NCBI RefSeq assembly: GCF_004027225.2
Contig: NC_044277.2
Location: forward strand, 37,125,812-37,189,811
Length of the DNA: 64,000 bases
Direction: 5' to 3'
Source of the DNA: Strigops habroptila
Lineage: Eukaryota > Chordata > Aves > Psittaciformes > Psittacidae
The notes under the pieces were generated by a model. The model did not search any database, was not told where the DNA came from, and worked only from the letters and a program-made list of their open reading frames with translations. Numbering within the stretch: the stretch's first letter is position 1; each line of letters opens with the position of its first letter. Both the position numbers and the translations under genes were made by a program. Positions 24,901 to 35,988 of the stretch are shown one piece after another.

Positions 24901-27836
24901 TTCTACTTAAATGCCTGCAGTAGTTAGTACAATTGTGGAACTACAGCTACAGAAAGTCATCAATATATTGTTCTTGTGTGTTTAGTTCAGAGTAGTTTGG
25001 CTATGCAGAAAATGGGGGAAAATTAACCACTGAAACAATCTTGTGTATCAGCAAACAAGAGCAGTGAACAGTAGAATCCAAACTTTTCTAAATGGGGAAC
25101 TTTTTCTCCTGGTTCATCTATGTCAAAAAAAGATGTTTTCAAGCAGTTGTGCAAAGATTGCACATTCAGAAAATCTGTGGTGAGATAATAGGAGTTCAAA
25201 AGAATGCTTTTGCATGGTTCAGATGTTTAGGAGAAATTTCATGCTCTTCTCTATTTTTCATGTGTTCTACCGTAGCACCTTCAAATATTAAGGCTTGCAT
25301 ATGGTCATTCTCATAAAAGAAATGTTTCAGGAGAAGAAAGGCTTTGTCTTGTTAAATGAATGTAGCCAAGCCCTATGCCCCATTGATTGTGGTAACACTG
25401 TGAATAAAGATTCTGACTCCCTTGATCACTTTTTGATTTAAATAGTAATGTTTAGACTTGTCTTGAAATAATTTCCTCTGAGTCACTGATTTAGCATGGT
25501 ACTCATTGGGCAGTTCCATTTTTATCAGCATTTTCAGGCACTTCTTACCATGCTTTTTTGTGCTTATCAGTACCCAAGTTTTACATTGAAAAGCAGTTCT
25601 TGATCATGGGAATGAATGAAGACCAAAAGCAGTTGGAGTATTAATTAGTTTGGGTTTTTTATTGTAACTCTTTCTAAGAAAGTAAAAAGATAAATATATG
25701 AAATAAGGTGTTACTTTCGGTAACTCAGGCTGAAGTGCCTTGGTTTTTTTTGCCCTTAGATTCAAAGGCTATTAATATAATCTTGGATAGTTTTTGTAAA
25801 GAATTTGAAAGAAAGGATTTGGGGGGTTGTTGTTTGGTGGGGTATTTTTTATGGTAAAGACTATAAGACACATTCTTCAGTTTCTGTGGTTCCCTTTGGT
25901 TACCTAATCTTTTCAAATAAAATATGCTGGTCTACTCCATGTTATATTTTACAAAGAGAATTGCCCAAGGGTCTTATTCTTGATTTAGTGAAAGGACATC
26001 TATATAGTTCTTCCCAGTGCTTACAGAAATATTATCTAAAGTCTGGAGTCTTTTGTTTATTGATTTATTTTTAATGCCAGTTTCCAACAGAATAGAATGA
26101 TAAAAATATTTATAATTCTGTGTTTATAACTTTGGTGGGGTTTTTAAGTTATTTTTAGATTAAGGTTTCCATTCTTAAATTGAGATGTCATTCTTCAGTA
26201 AACATACTTACTTTGGTTTACGTCTTTACATCTCACTTGGTCCAAATTTTGGAAACAGCTTAGAATGATGACTGTCTACCATGCATGAAGTTAAGTCTAA
26301 AAATTTAATTTTTATAGAACTAGGCCATGGAAGAAGTTGGAGAGGGATATTTGTAATACCTTGATTGCCTCCTGGATTCAGTCTCTCATTTTTAACCCTT
26401 TGGGCTATCCTGTGAAAAAATTAAAGAGAATGGCTGGTCACTCAAGTAGAGATTCTGGACATCCAGGTACAAGGATGCAGAACATCATGGACTTGGAAGT
26501 TTCCTCAGAATTATCATTGATACTTTCACTATTGCTGTAAGAAAAGTGTGTTGAAATGTGCTAAACGTCTCTGCCGTGAACTCCTCTATCTTGAATGTTT
26601 CATTAACCTACACCTAATATTGCTATGTGGTCTGCATGTGCAATATGTTCACTTAATCTTATGTCTCAACAATTTGTTTTCACCCTTAGCCCACTGTTCT
26701 GCTTCTCCTTCCAACACAAACCAGGGTTTGTTCCGGTTAGAAGTGGGGGAAGCTCCTCCCTTTCCTGCTTTGACGTTTGTCATTGCTTGGTCATTCTGTT
26801 GTATTTTTCTCAGAATGGAAAAGTTGAAATTTTATTTAGTAATGACTGTAAACCAGTGGATTTCAGTTAAAACCACCAACAACAAAAAACTCCAAACCGA
26901 AAACACCAGGAGGGAAAAAATGCGTTAATCATGGCTTACTGGTATTTTACAAACACCAGTTAGATCAGTGGATTTCATAATCCAAGATAGCAACTGCTGG
27001 TATCAGAGAATTTAGAAGTGACAAGCTCTTTCGTCACTGCTCTTCCCATCTCTAGTTCAGCTGTTTTTAGCCTGCTTTAGATCTTCTATGTAACAATGTA
27101 TACACACTTCATATTGGCTACGTATTCATTTTTATCTAGTGTTCTGCATGTCTTCAGGTTTGGAATTAATTTCTGAGGAGCAAGTGTATCATGTAGAATA
27201 TATATCATAGAAAAAAAAATTGAGAAGTATCTTAAAAAAACCCAAACAAGCAAACAAGCTGCAGAACACCACCCCTCAGCAATCAGAGTCTACACTTCTA
27301 AGCAATATCAAAATTCGGCATGGTGGAATAAATTATATCTTTAATAGTATGTCTGTGACAAGATTTTTAAATACTGTTTGCTTTTGAATGTTATTTTCAG
27401 CTATCACTTGCAAGCTCTCAAATTCAAACATAATGGATTAAAAAAAAAAAAGGGCAAATTGAATGATTTTAAGTAGTGTGAGGATAAATGTTAAAGAACT
27501 GCCTGCATTAAGGTAAATGCCATGGCAAGAAAACTGAATATAAATTGATTTGATTTTAGGACTAAGAACAAGGGAAAGCAAAGCTGCAGCATTTTTTTAA
27601 GATTTTGGCATAGATTTGGCAAGATTTGTGCATGTTTATTGTCCAAATTATAGTTTGTACTTTGAAAGATTCAGCTTTCTTAATAGCTTTCTATTTCCTA
27701 GTTAGCATTCCTGTAAAGACAGCTGTGACGAGATGTCTTTCACAGGTCCTCCTTTTACAGTTTCCTCTTTCCACCTAACTGCTGTCTTTTTTTTAACTTC
27801 CCTCTTTCTCTCTTTCTTTCCTCTATTCTTGTGTAG
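21966..27836 (+). other. ASPH: Intron 3 with GC donor
   Basis: About 5.9 kb, AT-rich. It contains one candidate microexon (23475-23501). No CR1 or RNA gene was recognised. Open frames 24335-24604 and 26548-26928 lack any recognisable domain. Confidence 0.7.
23475..23501 (+). CDS. ASPH: Candidate phase-1 microexon of ASPH (9 codons)
   Basis: The sequence tttttatctcatttcag precedes 27 bases with no stop in the gene's frame, followed by gtaaat. Encoded residues would be EYLMQYKGN, starting with the Glu completed across the junction. Length divisible by three, phase 1-1 and a good polypyrimidine tract all fit the gene's cassette style. I do not remember this peptide in mammalian ASPH, so it may be bird-specific or chance. 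Confidence 0.35.
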
Positions 27837-28010
27837 GCCTGACCAAAGATGGCAGTAATGAAAATATTGATTCCCTTGAGGAAGTCCTTAATATTTTAGC
27901 AGAGGAAAGCTCTGATTGGTTTTATGGCTTTCTCTCATTTCTCTATGATGTATTGACTCCTTTTGAAATACTAGAAGAAGAAGAGAGCGAAGCTGCAGAT
28001 GATGTTGATG
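27837..28010 (+). CDS. ASPH: ASPH alternative exon, 58 codons (WFYGFLSFLYD segment)
   Basis: 174 bases, phase 1-1, long polypyrimidine tract then gtgtag, donor gtacgt at 28011. It reads LTKDGSNENIDSLEEVLNIL, then AEESSDWFYGFLSFLYDVLT, then PFEILEEEESEAADDVD. From memory this is almost unchanged from a human ASPH short-isoform segment, which differs at only a few sites around the DVLTPFEIL part. The aromatic/hydrophobic WFYGFLSFLYD stretch is unlike the acidic exons around it. It is not part of the main hydroxylase form in human, so here too it is probably an alternative exon. Its function is not known to me. Confidence 0.92.
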
Positions 28011-28078
28011 GTACGTCACAGAATGAAGGGGTTCAGGGAAAAAAGACTTGTGTTATTTTGGATTTACAGAACCAGTGA
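28011..28078 (+). CDS. ASPH: Read-through extension of the 27837 exon with stop (short isoform end)
   Basis: If the GTACGT donor is not used, the frame continues GTSQNEGVQGKKTCVILDLQ, then NQ and TGA at 28076-28078. The human short isoform, as I recall it, ends GTSQNEGVQG-KTCVILDLHNQ, so this intronic tail looks conserved as protein. A polyadenylation signal AATAAA at 28296-28301 follows about 220 bases after the stop. The product would be a membrane-anchored protein of the exon 1-2-3 core plus this segment, with no hydroxylase. Confidence 0.82.
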
Positions 28079-28295
28079 CTGAGAGACTAATTTGATTGGC
28101 TGTCAAAAAGGTCCATGAAATCATCAGTCTTAATGTAACAGGAATTTATGGCATTGAGGGGAAACTCCCAGATGGATGCTATAAAGATTGAACTTGAACT
28201 CGGCCACACAATGTAGTTTTACTAGTTGAAAGCCTTCAGTTACTTTTCCATTTTTGTGACAGGATGACATACTACACAGTTATGTAAATATGTAG

Positions 28296-28301
28296 AATAA
28301 A
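28296..28301 (+). terminator. Polyadenylation signal for the read-through isoform
   Basis: AATAAA in gtagaataaaacatg, about 220 bases downstream of the stop at 28078, with GT-rich sequence (gtggttgtgtagttgg) shortly after. Confidence 0.6.
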
Positions 28302-31300
28302 ACATGTATCTGTGGTTGTGTAGTTGGTTTCTGTATGTGCTTTAATTTGTGCATTTTGTGCACAAAACTTACAAAGCTAAGTGTAATAACCTCTATTAAC
28401 GCTGTAACATTTGTCTTTCTAGCAAACGTTAACTGAAGCGTTTTGTAACAGCTTTGATTGTAAAGTATTCTAGCATGACTGCATTATGTAAATACATATT
28501 TATATGTTAATCCTTAATATAGACATGACAATGATAATTCTCTTGTGAAATATAATTTTAATAAATAATTTATTTTGTGATTCACTCATTTCTCAGATAG
28601 ATTCTTTTTACTTGTTCAAATAAAAGCACTTCATTTAAAAGTGCTTGCAAATTTTACAGAAACATTTATTTCTAAGTTAGCTAACATCTGTTACATTCAG
28701 AAGATATGATGTCATCATATGGTTTGTTCCCACTGATTTGACTATTTTCAAACCAAGTTTTCAGTCATTTCTTCAATATAACAATCGTATCACAAGGGCT
28801 GTTCTAAATTTGAGGTTTTTTAAGGTGGGCCTTTTATGGAAGTGGGAGGCTGTGATTATGTATTTTTCATGTAATACTGAATATATTAAAGACTAATTGG
28901 AAATTAGATTGTCTTCTATTCCTTGCTAAATTCAAGAACTTAATGCAGTTTTGCAAATTTTAAGTCTTTTCCTGTGAAACTGTTTTATGACAGTTGTTCC
29001 AAAAATATTTTCAATGTACATGAATTCTTTCCGCTGTCATACAGTTATTGGTGTAGAAAGGGGAGTTTGTACTTGTGTTCTGCAGTTTGTATCTGGTACT
29101 AAAAGCTGAAACCAGGCTGTCATTTTAATAAATGAATAGTTGTACTCAATCAGATTATTATTAAAATTACTTTTCGTTGTGGTGCCTGCTATGCTTAAGT
29201 TTGTATCAGTTTCCCATATAAAGTTTATACTCAAGTTTTAACACTAGTGGATGCAGGCTGAAATTTTAATCTTTTTAAATTAAATTAATTTTCACTTGCT
29301 CTGGCATGGCAATTCAACATGCCTGATTAAAAAAAGAAAAACTTCCATTAAGTCATCCTACTCAGGGTTTTACTTAATCTTTTAAAAGTAGTAAAAAAAA
29401 GTGTTTAAGCAAGTGAAGTGCTTTAGAAAAAAACAACAAAGTTGGGACATGTTAATACTGTTGCTTAAGATTTATGAATGGAATAGTGCCATAAGGACAT
29501 TAGTCACATTTTCTTCCAAATATTTGAGGATTTGGATGTAAGAAAGTACCATTCAAATTTAATGTTTTTTAGGATGATATATATGAAGTATAAAGCAAAG
29601 AAAAAAAAACCAAACCCTGTACATTATGAAAATAAGTGGTAGTAGATCTGTGGAATATTAGTGATATGTTTCTTAGCAAGTGGAAGAAACTTGCAAAGTA
29701 TTTGACACATAGGAAATAAGCAAGCTTGATTTGTTTGGTTTCTCTTTTAATTTTAGAAGCAGATTCGAATTAGAAATAAGAGTTTCATCACTATTATGGG
29801 ATAATAATATCAGTATGAATTAGAAATACTGTCATGGAATGTGGAATTCTTTTGTAGATGCTTCAGTAATGGAGCTAGATATCCTAAAAGAGGAGTAAAA
29901 CAGCTACTATGAGGATTCTGTATCATGAAGTTTATACGAAATAGTTAAAATATACATTGATAATCTGGTGAAGTTTCAAGTGAAATAAACTGATTGCAGC
30001 TTTCAAGTGGTTCAGGCAGGCACTGAAATAGGTAATGGTTATATCAGTAAACAGTAAATTAGTTTAACTTGGTCTAGGGAGATAAAATGCAGGCCAAGAA
30101 AGTTCTACTTAGATATCATGAAAGTTCCTTGTTGTTTTTATTAAGTGGGTGAAAATCCACAATTATAGTGGTAATAAAGAATTTGTAGGAGGAGTAAAAG
30201 GGGTGGGAGAGCGGGGAGTGGATGGACACAGGATGCATCTAGGGGAAATATTAACAGTAAATAACTTTCTAGAGTGTTTAGTTTTTGGAATGTAGGTGTG
30301 TGTTTGGGTTTTTTTTTTTTTGGTGGGTGTTTTTTCCAAAAATTTTTTTTTTTTTTTTTCCTCAGAAGTGTTCACTCTTTCTTGGTGTTGCTCCTGTTGA
30401 GTTGACAGTTAAACCCTCACCAGTGTTTCTGACAGAACAGAGCTCTCAAAGCTCTCAAAGTTTAGGATTAAGTGCTTGATTTTAATGTATTGGATTAACT
30501 ATTGTGACTGCAAGCAGGAGGACTTGGCTAGTGAGGATGATAATAAGATTTAGATGAGTCTTTGGTTTATAATAGCATGGCAGGGGTTTTTGGGGGTTTT
30601 TTTTTTGTTGTTGTTTTGTTGGTTTTTTTTTTTTTAAAGCACTTTAACAGCAAAAAGGTTAAGCTGAGTATGACATGCACATGAACAAGGAAAACTGAAC
30701 TGTATCTGAACTCTTGCTTCTAATTCCACACAAAGTGTTTGAAATCAATTGAGGAAATTGAAACCTAAATTTTTAGTTTGACTTGTGGTGACTATCAGTT
30801 ATATAAAATACAGTCAGTATATTAATGCTTGAAAAGAAGTCCAGGAAACTTTTAGTGTGGTTTTAAACTTCAGTTAGAAAGCTGTAGCAGCTTTGCCTTC
30901 TGATATCATTTTAGAATAATTATTTTTAGAGGCAAAGCTGCTGCTTTCTACCTGCAGTTTTTGGTTTAAGAATTTAAAATAGGAGCAAATTAGTAGCAAA
31001 CAGTGTTTCTAATGAAGAACATACATTGTTTAAATCACAGGAACTTGCTAGATTTTGTAGCTAGTTAAGAATGAAAATTTAGTGATTTTATGTTAAATTG
31101 GACATGGAGCTTTCATTAGCTACCTTCATATTCCTTACAGGTTATTATATTAAATTTTACAGAGCTCCAGAAGTAAATGTCTGTGTCTAAAGTAGTAGTC
31201 TTCCAGTTTGGCCAGCATTTTTAGAAATAAGTGGGATGTTTTGCTTTCACATTTTCTTATGTTGGTAAATGTTTGATATTTTAACTGTCAGTCTTCAGTG

Positions 31301-34300
31301 GAAGTTTACAAATTTAAACAACATACTGCATGAACCTTTGTAGCTTTGCCTTGCTTTGTTGTGATACTAATGTAAAGAAATCGTAGGGAAAAAACGTTAA
31401 TACCCTTATATCTGAAATGGTTGAGAATTTATGGAAGGTTTGAACCCCAGACTTCTGTGACCACCTTCAACAATATTTGAAAGTAAGACAAGTGTTTTAT
31501 GGGGAAGGAAATCACAATGCTCATAATTTATAGAATTAACTTAGAATTGAAGAAAATAAACTGGAAATTGTTTGCGTATCTGTTGAAATTCTTACTGCAA
31601 CAACTTTTTGCCAGTACTTCCCCCCCCCCCCTCCATGCACACATAATGAGTTGCTTTGAGAACGTGTTCAATCTTTTGTTCCTGACATTTGTTTCAAGGT
31701 CAGTGAATAAGGCTTGCCACCTGTAGGTTTCATTTGATGGTAATTTTGCATTATTAGTTAGTCTCAATTGACTGGTCTTAGAAGAAATTGAATTTTTATT
31801 ACAGTTATTGATATAAGTTACAGGTGGATGAAGGGGTAGAAGAAGAATGCGTTGAAGCATTAGGATTTTCATTTCATTTCATGGTCAGATGGAGTAGGAG
31901 AACCACCTGTACTGTAAAAATTATTTGACTAGTATTTGAGAGCTGGGGAAAGCTGTTGTGTACAGTTTAGTCATTTAGGACATTTTTCCTATTCACTTGC
32001 CATCATTTAAACAGCTATCATAATGATGGCACAGCAGCATGAAATACACTAAATACTGTCTTTCTGGTCATGACAGATTCCTTAAGATAAGGCTAATAAA
32101 GGCAAGGCTTGCCTATTGGTTTCTTATATGTTCTCATACAAAATGCAATGTATGTATCTGTGACTTCAAAAAAGAAAATGCTTTCTGCCCCATGTCTTCA
32201 ATTCAGGTTTTCCTTCTAAAATTATGCAATTATAACTAAGCAACAGATATGAAAGCAACTTACTGAGAATGTATTGAGAGGAATTTTATTTTTAATGCTC
32301 ACATGAATTAAAAAAAGCTGTCTTGTGCTTGGGACAGTTACAGGCTTTGGTATGCATACAGGTAATGAATTCAGTTTAAGGTAAGTGGGTGCTAGCTTTC
32401 TCTCAGTAAGATACTTTGTTTAGCAGAAGACCTTGTATATCCAATGTAGCATATTGTAAATGCAGAATAATAGTAATAGTTACGTGCAGGTGCATATGCA
32501 AACAATCATAGCTTTTTCTGACTTGCACTTCTTCTGGAGAAAGAAAACAGGAGAGAAAAACTTTTAGTAATGGTTTTGGCTTACAGATTTGTATTTCCAT
32601 TTTTAGTTATGCAATTTTAACATCTTTTGTTAATTTTCTGTGTGATGAAGGAAGTTTTTTGATGGGATCTTGCGAATTAAGGCAAGAGTCTGAAAACAAG
32701 CCCTAATTTTTAAAGCGCAACACTTTCTGTTCTGTTACCCAGATTTCGCACATATTGTGGAAGGATAGCAAGTTCTGTCTGTCAGCTGCATACTGCTAAC
32801 CTTGACCATATGCTTTCTATAGTAAATGTGAAGTAGCCTCTTCCTTTTTCACATGTAAGTGGATAAGATACCATAGTTAGCTTGCATTTGTTGCATGATG
32901 CTATGGGTTAAAAGGGTTTATGCAGGGAGATGATGTGGTGAAATTGATTTATAGGAATTTTTTTTATGTGACAAAGCCTGTTGTATAGCAAAGCTATCAA
33001 AGCTTTCAGTGTTACTAAATGAATAATAAAAAATTTGCATATGCAAGAAGAAATGTCAGGTTTCTCAATATATTGTAAATATGAGAATGTTATCTGTCAA
33101 CACCTATGAAACTGCTCAAAAAGACTGAGTGCTTTGTGTTATCTGTTTTGTTTTGCAATGCTTTTATCTTTCCAAATTAAAGTAGTACTTATGTTTTTCT
33201 CTTGATGCTGAAATTCTAAAGCTGTGTTCTCACTTGGGGGTTCTTTTTGTGGAGGTTGTTCTTGAAGATTTTTGTGAGCAAAATAGAGGAAATGACTGGA
33301 TTTTGTTGCAGAATTAGAATGCTTTGTAATGTTCTAAGTTTCAAGGAATCAGTTAAGGTATTATGTACCTTTAAGCATTAGGTAAAAATAACCACTTTGA
33401 CGTTAATATTTAAGTTTTAGTATGAGTGCTTAAAACACTTCTTTTGAAAATACTGGAAACCTATCCAGCTATGTTAACTTTGAAGTCTACTTTTTAATTC
33501 CCTGACTCCAATGGCAGCCATTTCTGACATTCTATTATAACCATATTTGTGGTTATAAATTCTGTATTTCTTTTTGTATTGCCAGTTCTGGCCATTTATA
33601 ATGTAGTAAAAAAATAGTTCAAAAAAGTGTGCAGACACTTGAATTGAAACTTAGAATAAAGTTTCATAAGCTCAGTTACATGATTCATAAAATTCTGGAC
33701 GTTGGTTTCTGTCTCCAAAGGCTGCAAGAGCCTACGTCTTTGCCGATTACTTTACTTAGATGCCAGATTTTATCACATGCCGCGGGACATTGCTGTCTTG
33801 GAAGTGTTTTGCACTCATGTCGTCTTCAGGCTCTTTGGGCTTCACAAATGAGACTTCCCTGTGTCGTAGCTGCTGTAGGGACCCAGTCCAAGTGGAAATC
33901 AAGATACAGCAGGATTTCTGTCTTGTGATTATTATATAATATTAGGATTTTGAAATAATAATTTCAAAATGAATACTTTTCCTGTAAATTGGTCTCTTCA
34001 TTGTATGTTAAAGTATACGTGATTTACGGAGTTATGTCATGCTTTGATAGTTTGCTGAGAATCTTAAAGATCTTCATTGTATAAAAGCAGATTGAAAGAA
34101 ATTACTGCTTGCCTGAATATTTAACAAGTGAAATATCAATCAGTGAAAAAGGTATTTTGTAATCATTCAGTGTAGTACATATACTTTTATTTAAAAATAA
34201 TTTCAAACATCTGTATTATAATCTTTATGTGTACAGGTATTCACAAAATTTTCTGTTTTCCCTGACAAGATGTGCTTTTAAGTCTGTATCTTAAAATATT

Positions 34301-35943
34301 CAGTAACATTTAATTTTACTATGAAAAGAGGGGAGGAGCTGGAAATTGAAATACGGCTTTGTACAACTTTGCTGAGTACCTTTTATTATTTATAGATTCA
34401 TTGATGCAGTAGTATAACAAATTTTGAATCTATTCTTTTATGTGAGAAAATTGTTTACTTATTCCACACACTGCTTATAAGTAGTAAGATTGAGTAATGA
34501 ATTTAGTTAAGTTAGAACTCTGGACTTCAGCAGTGATGGTATGAGGGAAGAGCTTAAAGAGGCTTTCATATCCCAGGTATGAGTTTGTAAGGGAATTGTA
34601 AAAATTGTATTTTTATCTGGCTAACCCATTTTAAAGAAATTTTGCCCATAATGTCAATGTTTGGTACTTTGAATACATGTAAGATAGAAATTAGATGCAA
34701 GTTTATTACAATGACTTTAGTGCCTACATTCTTAAAATTGGGGGGGGGGGGTGTTTCTGGCATTTTGGTTTTCTTTTGGGGTTTTGTTTTTGGTTTTTTT
34801 TTTTAATTGTAGAATATGGGGGTTTTGCTTGTGTTGGTTTTTTTTGAGAATAAATTTTTATGTATATTGTCTCTGGAAACCTAATTCTGAGGTTCAGATG
34901 TCTAATGTAGGTGCTTTATATGCCTGAATGAGAAGCCTAATATTGCGACATGGGAATATCTCTTCTAGTTTAATGAGTTTATGTATGAGTTTCAGAAATA
35001 TATATCATAACTTTTCTTAACTTTCTAGTTGGTTTTGGGGTAGCAATGCACAATATTTTTGTTGTTCAGGTAGTTCTGTTATGATTTAGGTCTTAAATCC
35101 ACAGCAGCATGATGGTGATAATCCTATATATTTTGATGGTGTTAGAAGATAAGGCTAATTATATATTTTTTTTTTTTTTTTTTGGGTGGGGTGGGTGGAA
35201 GGCTTTTGCCTTCATGCCTTTTGTGAATCTACTTGTAAAGCACAATCAAGATGTTGAATAACCTGTTTCTGTTAGGTAAAATGGGTAAATAGGGCAACTC
35301 CTGACTTTGGAGACTGAGGTTGGTTTCTTTTAGTGAAAGTCTCAATAGCCTTAAATAGCCTTAAGTAAAGCAGTATTTTAACTGAAATGAAATGGCAATG
35401 GAATATGACCAGTACCTCTGCCAAAATACACATTCTGCAATCGACAAAGAAACAAAGATAGTAATTAATTGTAGAAAGATACTCAATTTATATAACCTAC
35501 ATTACATATGTGCTTGAAGATCTTTTGAGTTAGTATGTTTATTAAATCTTTATAAAATTATATAGAAACATAAGTTAGTGGGTTTGAGAGAGAACTGTCA
35601 CAATACCTGGCAGAGAAATCAGCTGGAATATTGGTCATAATTATGTGGCATCACACTGACGAGAACTGAGCTAGCTCTAGGAAGTTAGAGAAGCATCTCA
35701 AGTAGCATCAATCTAGTAATGTGATACTTTTCTTGGATTGTTAGTCTTCTATCTCAGTACTTGTGGTGGTCTTGCTACTGAAGATGCTTTATTCTTAATG
35801 AGTTAATATCTGGTATCTCTCCATAGCACTTCAGTGTGCTGTGTAAAGATAACTTTTTACGTATCGTCGCAAAATCGAAAATGTCATGTTTGTTGAACAA
35901 CACAGATGTATTCATAACCTATTTCCATTTTGCAACAAATCAG
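28302..35943 (+). other. ASPH: Intron downstream of the 58-codon exon
   Basis: About 7.6 kb without a confident exon. It holds T-rich and G/T-rich tracts (about 30309-30359, 30587-30636, 34740-34805, 35167-35183), a C12 run at about 31621-31632, an imperfect hairpin at 30866-30959 and a palindrome at 33947-33970. No CR1 element was recognised in this part. Confidence 0.7.
30866..30959. repeat. Long imperfect inverted repeat (pre-miRNA-like hairpin)
   Basis: Arm 30866-30898 pairs with arm 30930-30959 across a 31-base loop. Inner stem: agcagctttgcct (30886-30898) with aggcaaagctgct (30930-30942), 13 perfect pairs. Then a three-base bulge (tgt) on the 5' arm, a perfect run agaaagc/gctttct, and an outer stem with two single mismatches. 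About 29 pairs in all. Confidence 0.55.
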
Positions 35944-35988
35944 GTGAGGAGCCAGGAGGGGTAGCCAAGAAAAAAACTAGAGTCAAAG
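35944..35988 (+). CDS. ASPH: ASPH junctin-route linker exon (GEEPGGVAKKKTRVK)
   Basis: 45 bases, phase 1-1, acceptor acaaatcag, donor gtattt at 35989. It encodes GEEPGGVAKKKTRVK with the first Gly completed across the junction. Human junctin has EGPSGVAKRKTKAK at this place, the same register into VKE. It is the first basic luminal segment of junctin, directly after the EF-hand-like exon. The polypyrimidine tract is weak, which suits a regulated exon. Confidence 0.9.

Noticed and set aside
26548..26928. 126-codon open frame in intron 3
   Set aside because: Mixed hydrophobic sequence without a known motif; ends in a low-complexity Asn/Lys stretch; no splice signals tie it to ASPH.
29757..29773. 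Possible terminal exon after tctcttttaattttag reading E-A-D-S-N-stop
   Set aside because: Good acceptor, but only five codons, no human counterpart that I know of and no clear polyadenylation signal nearby. Left out.
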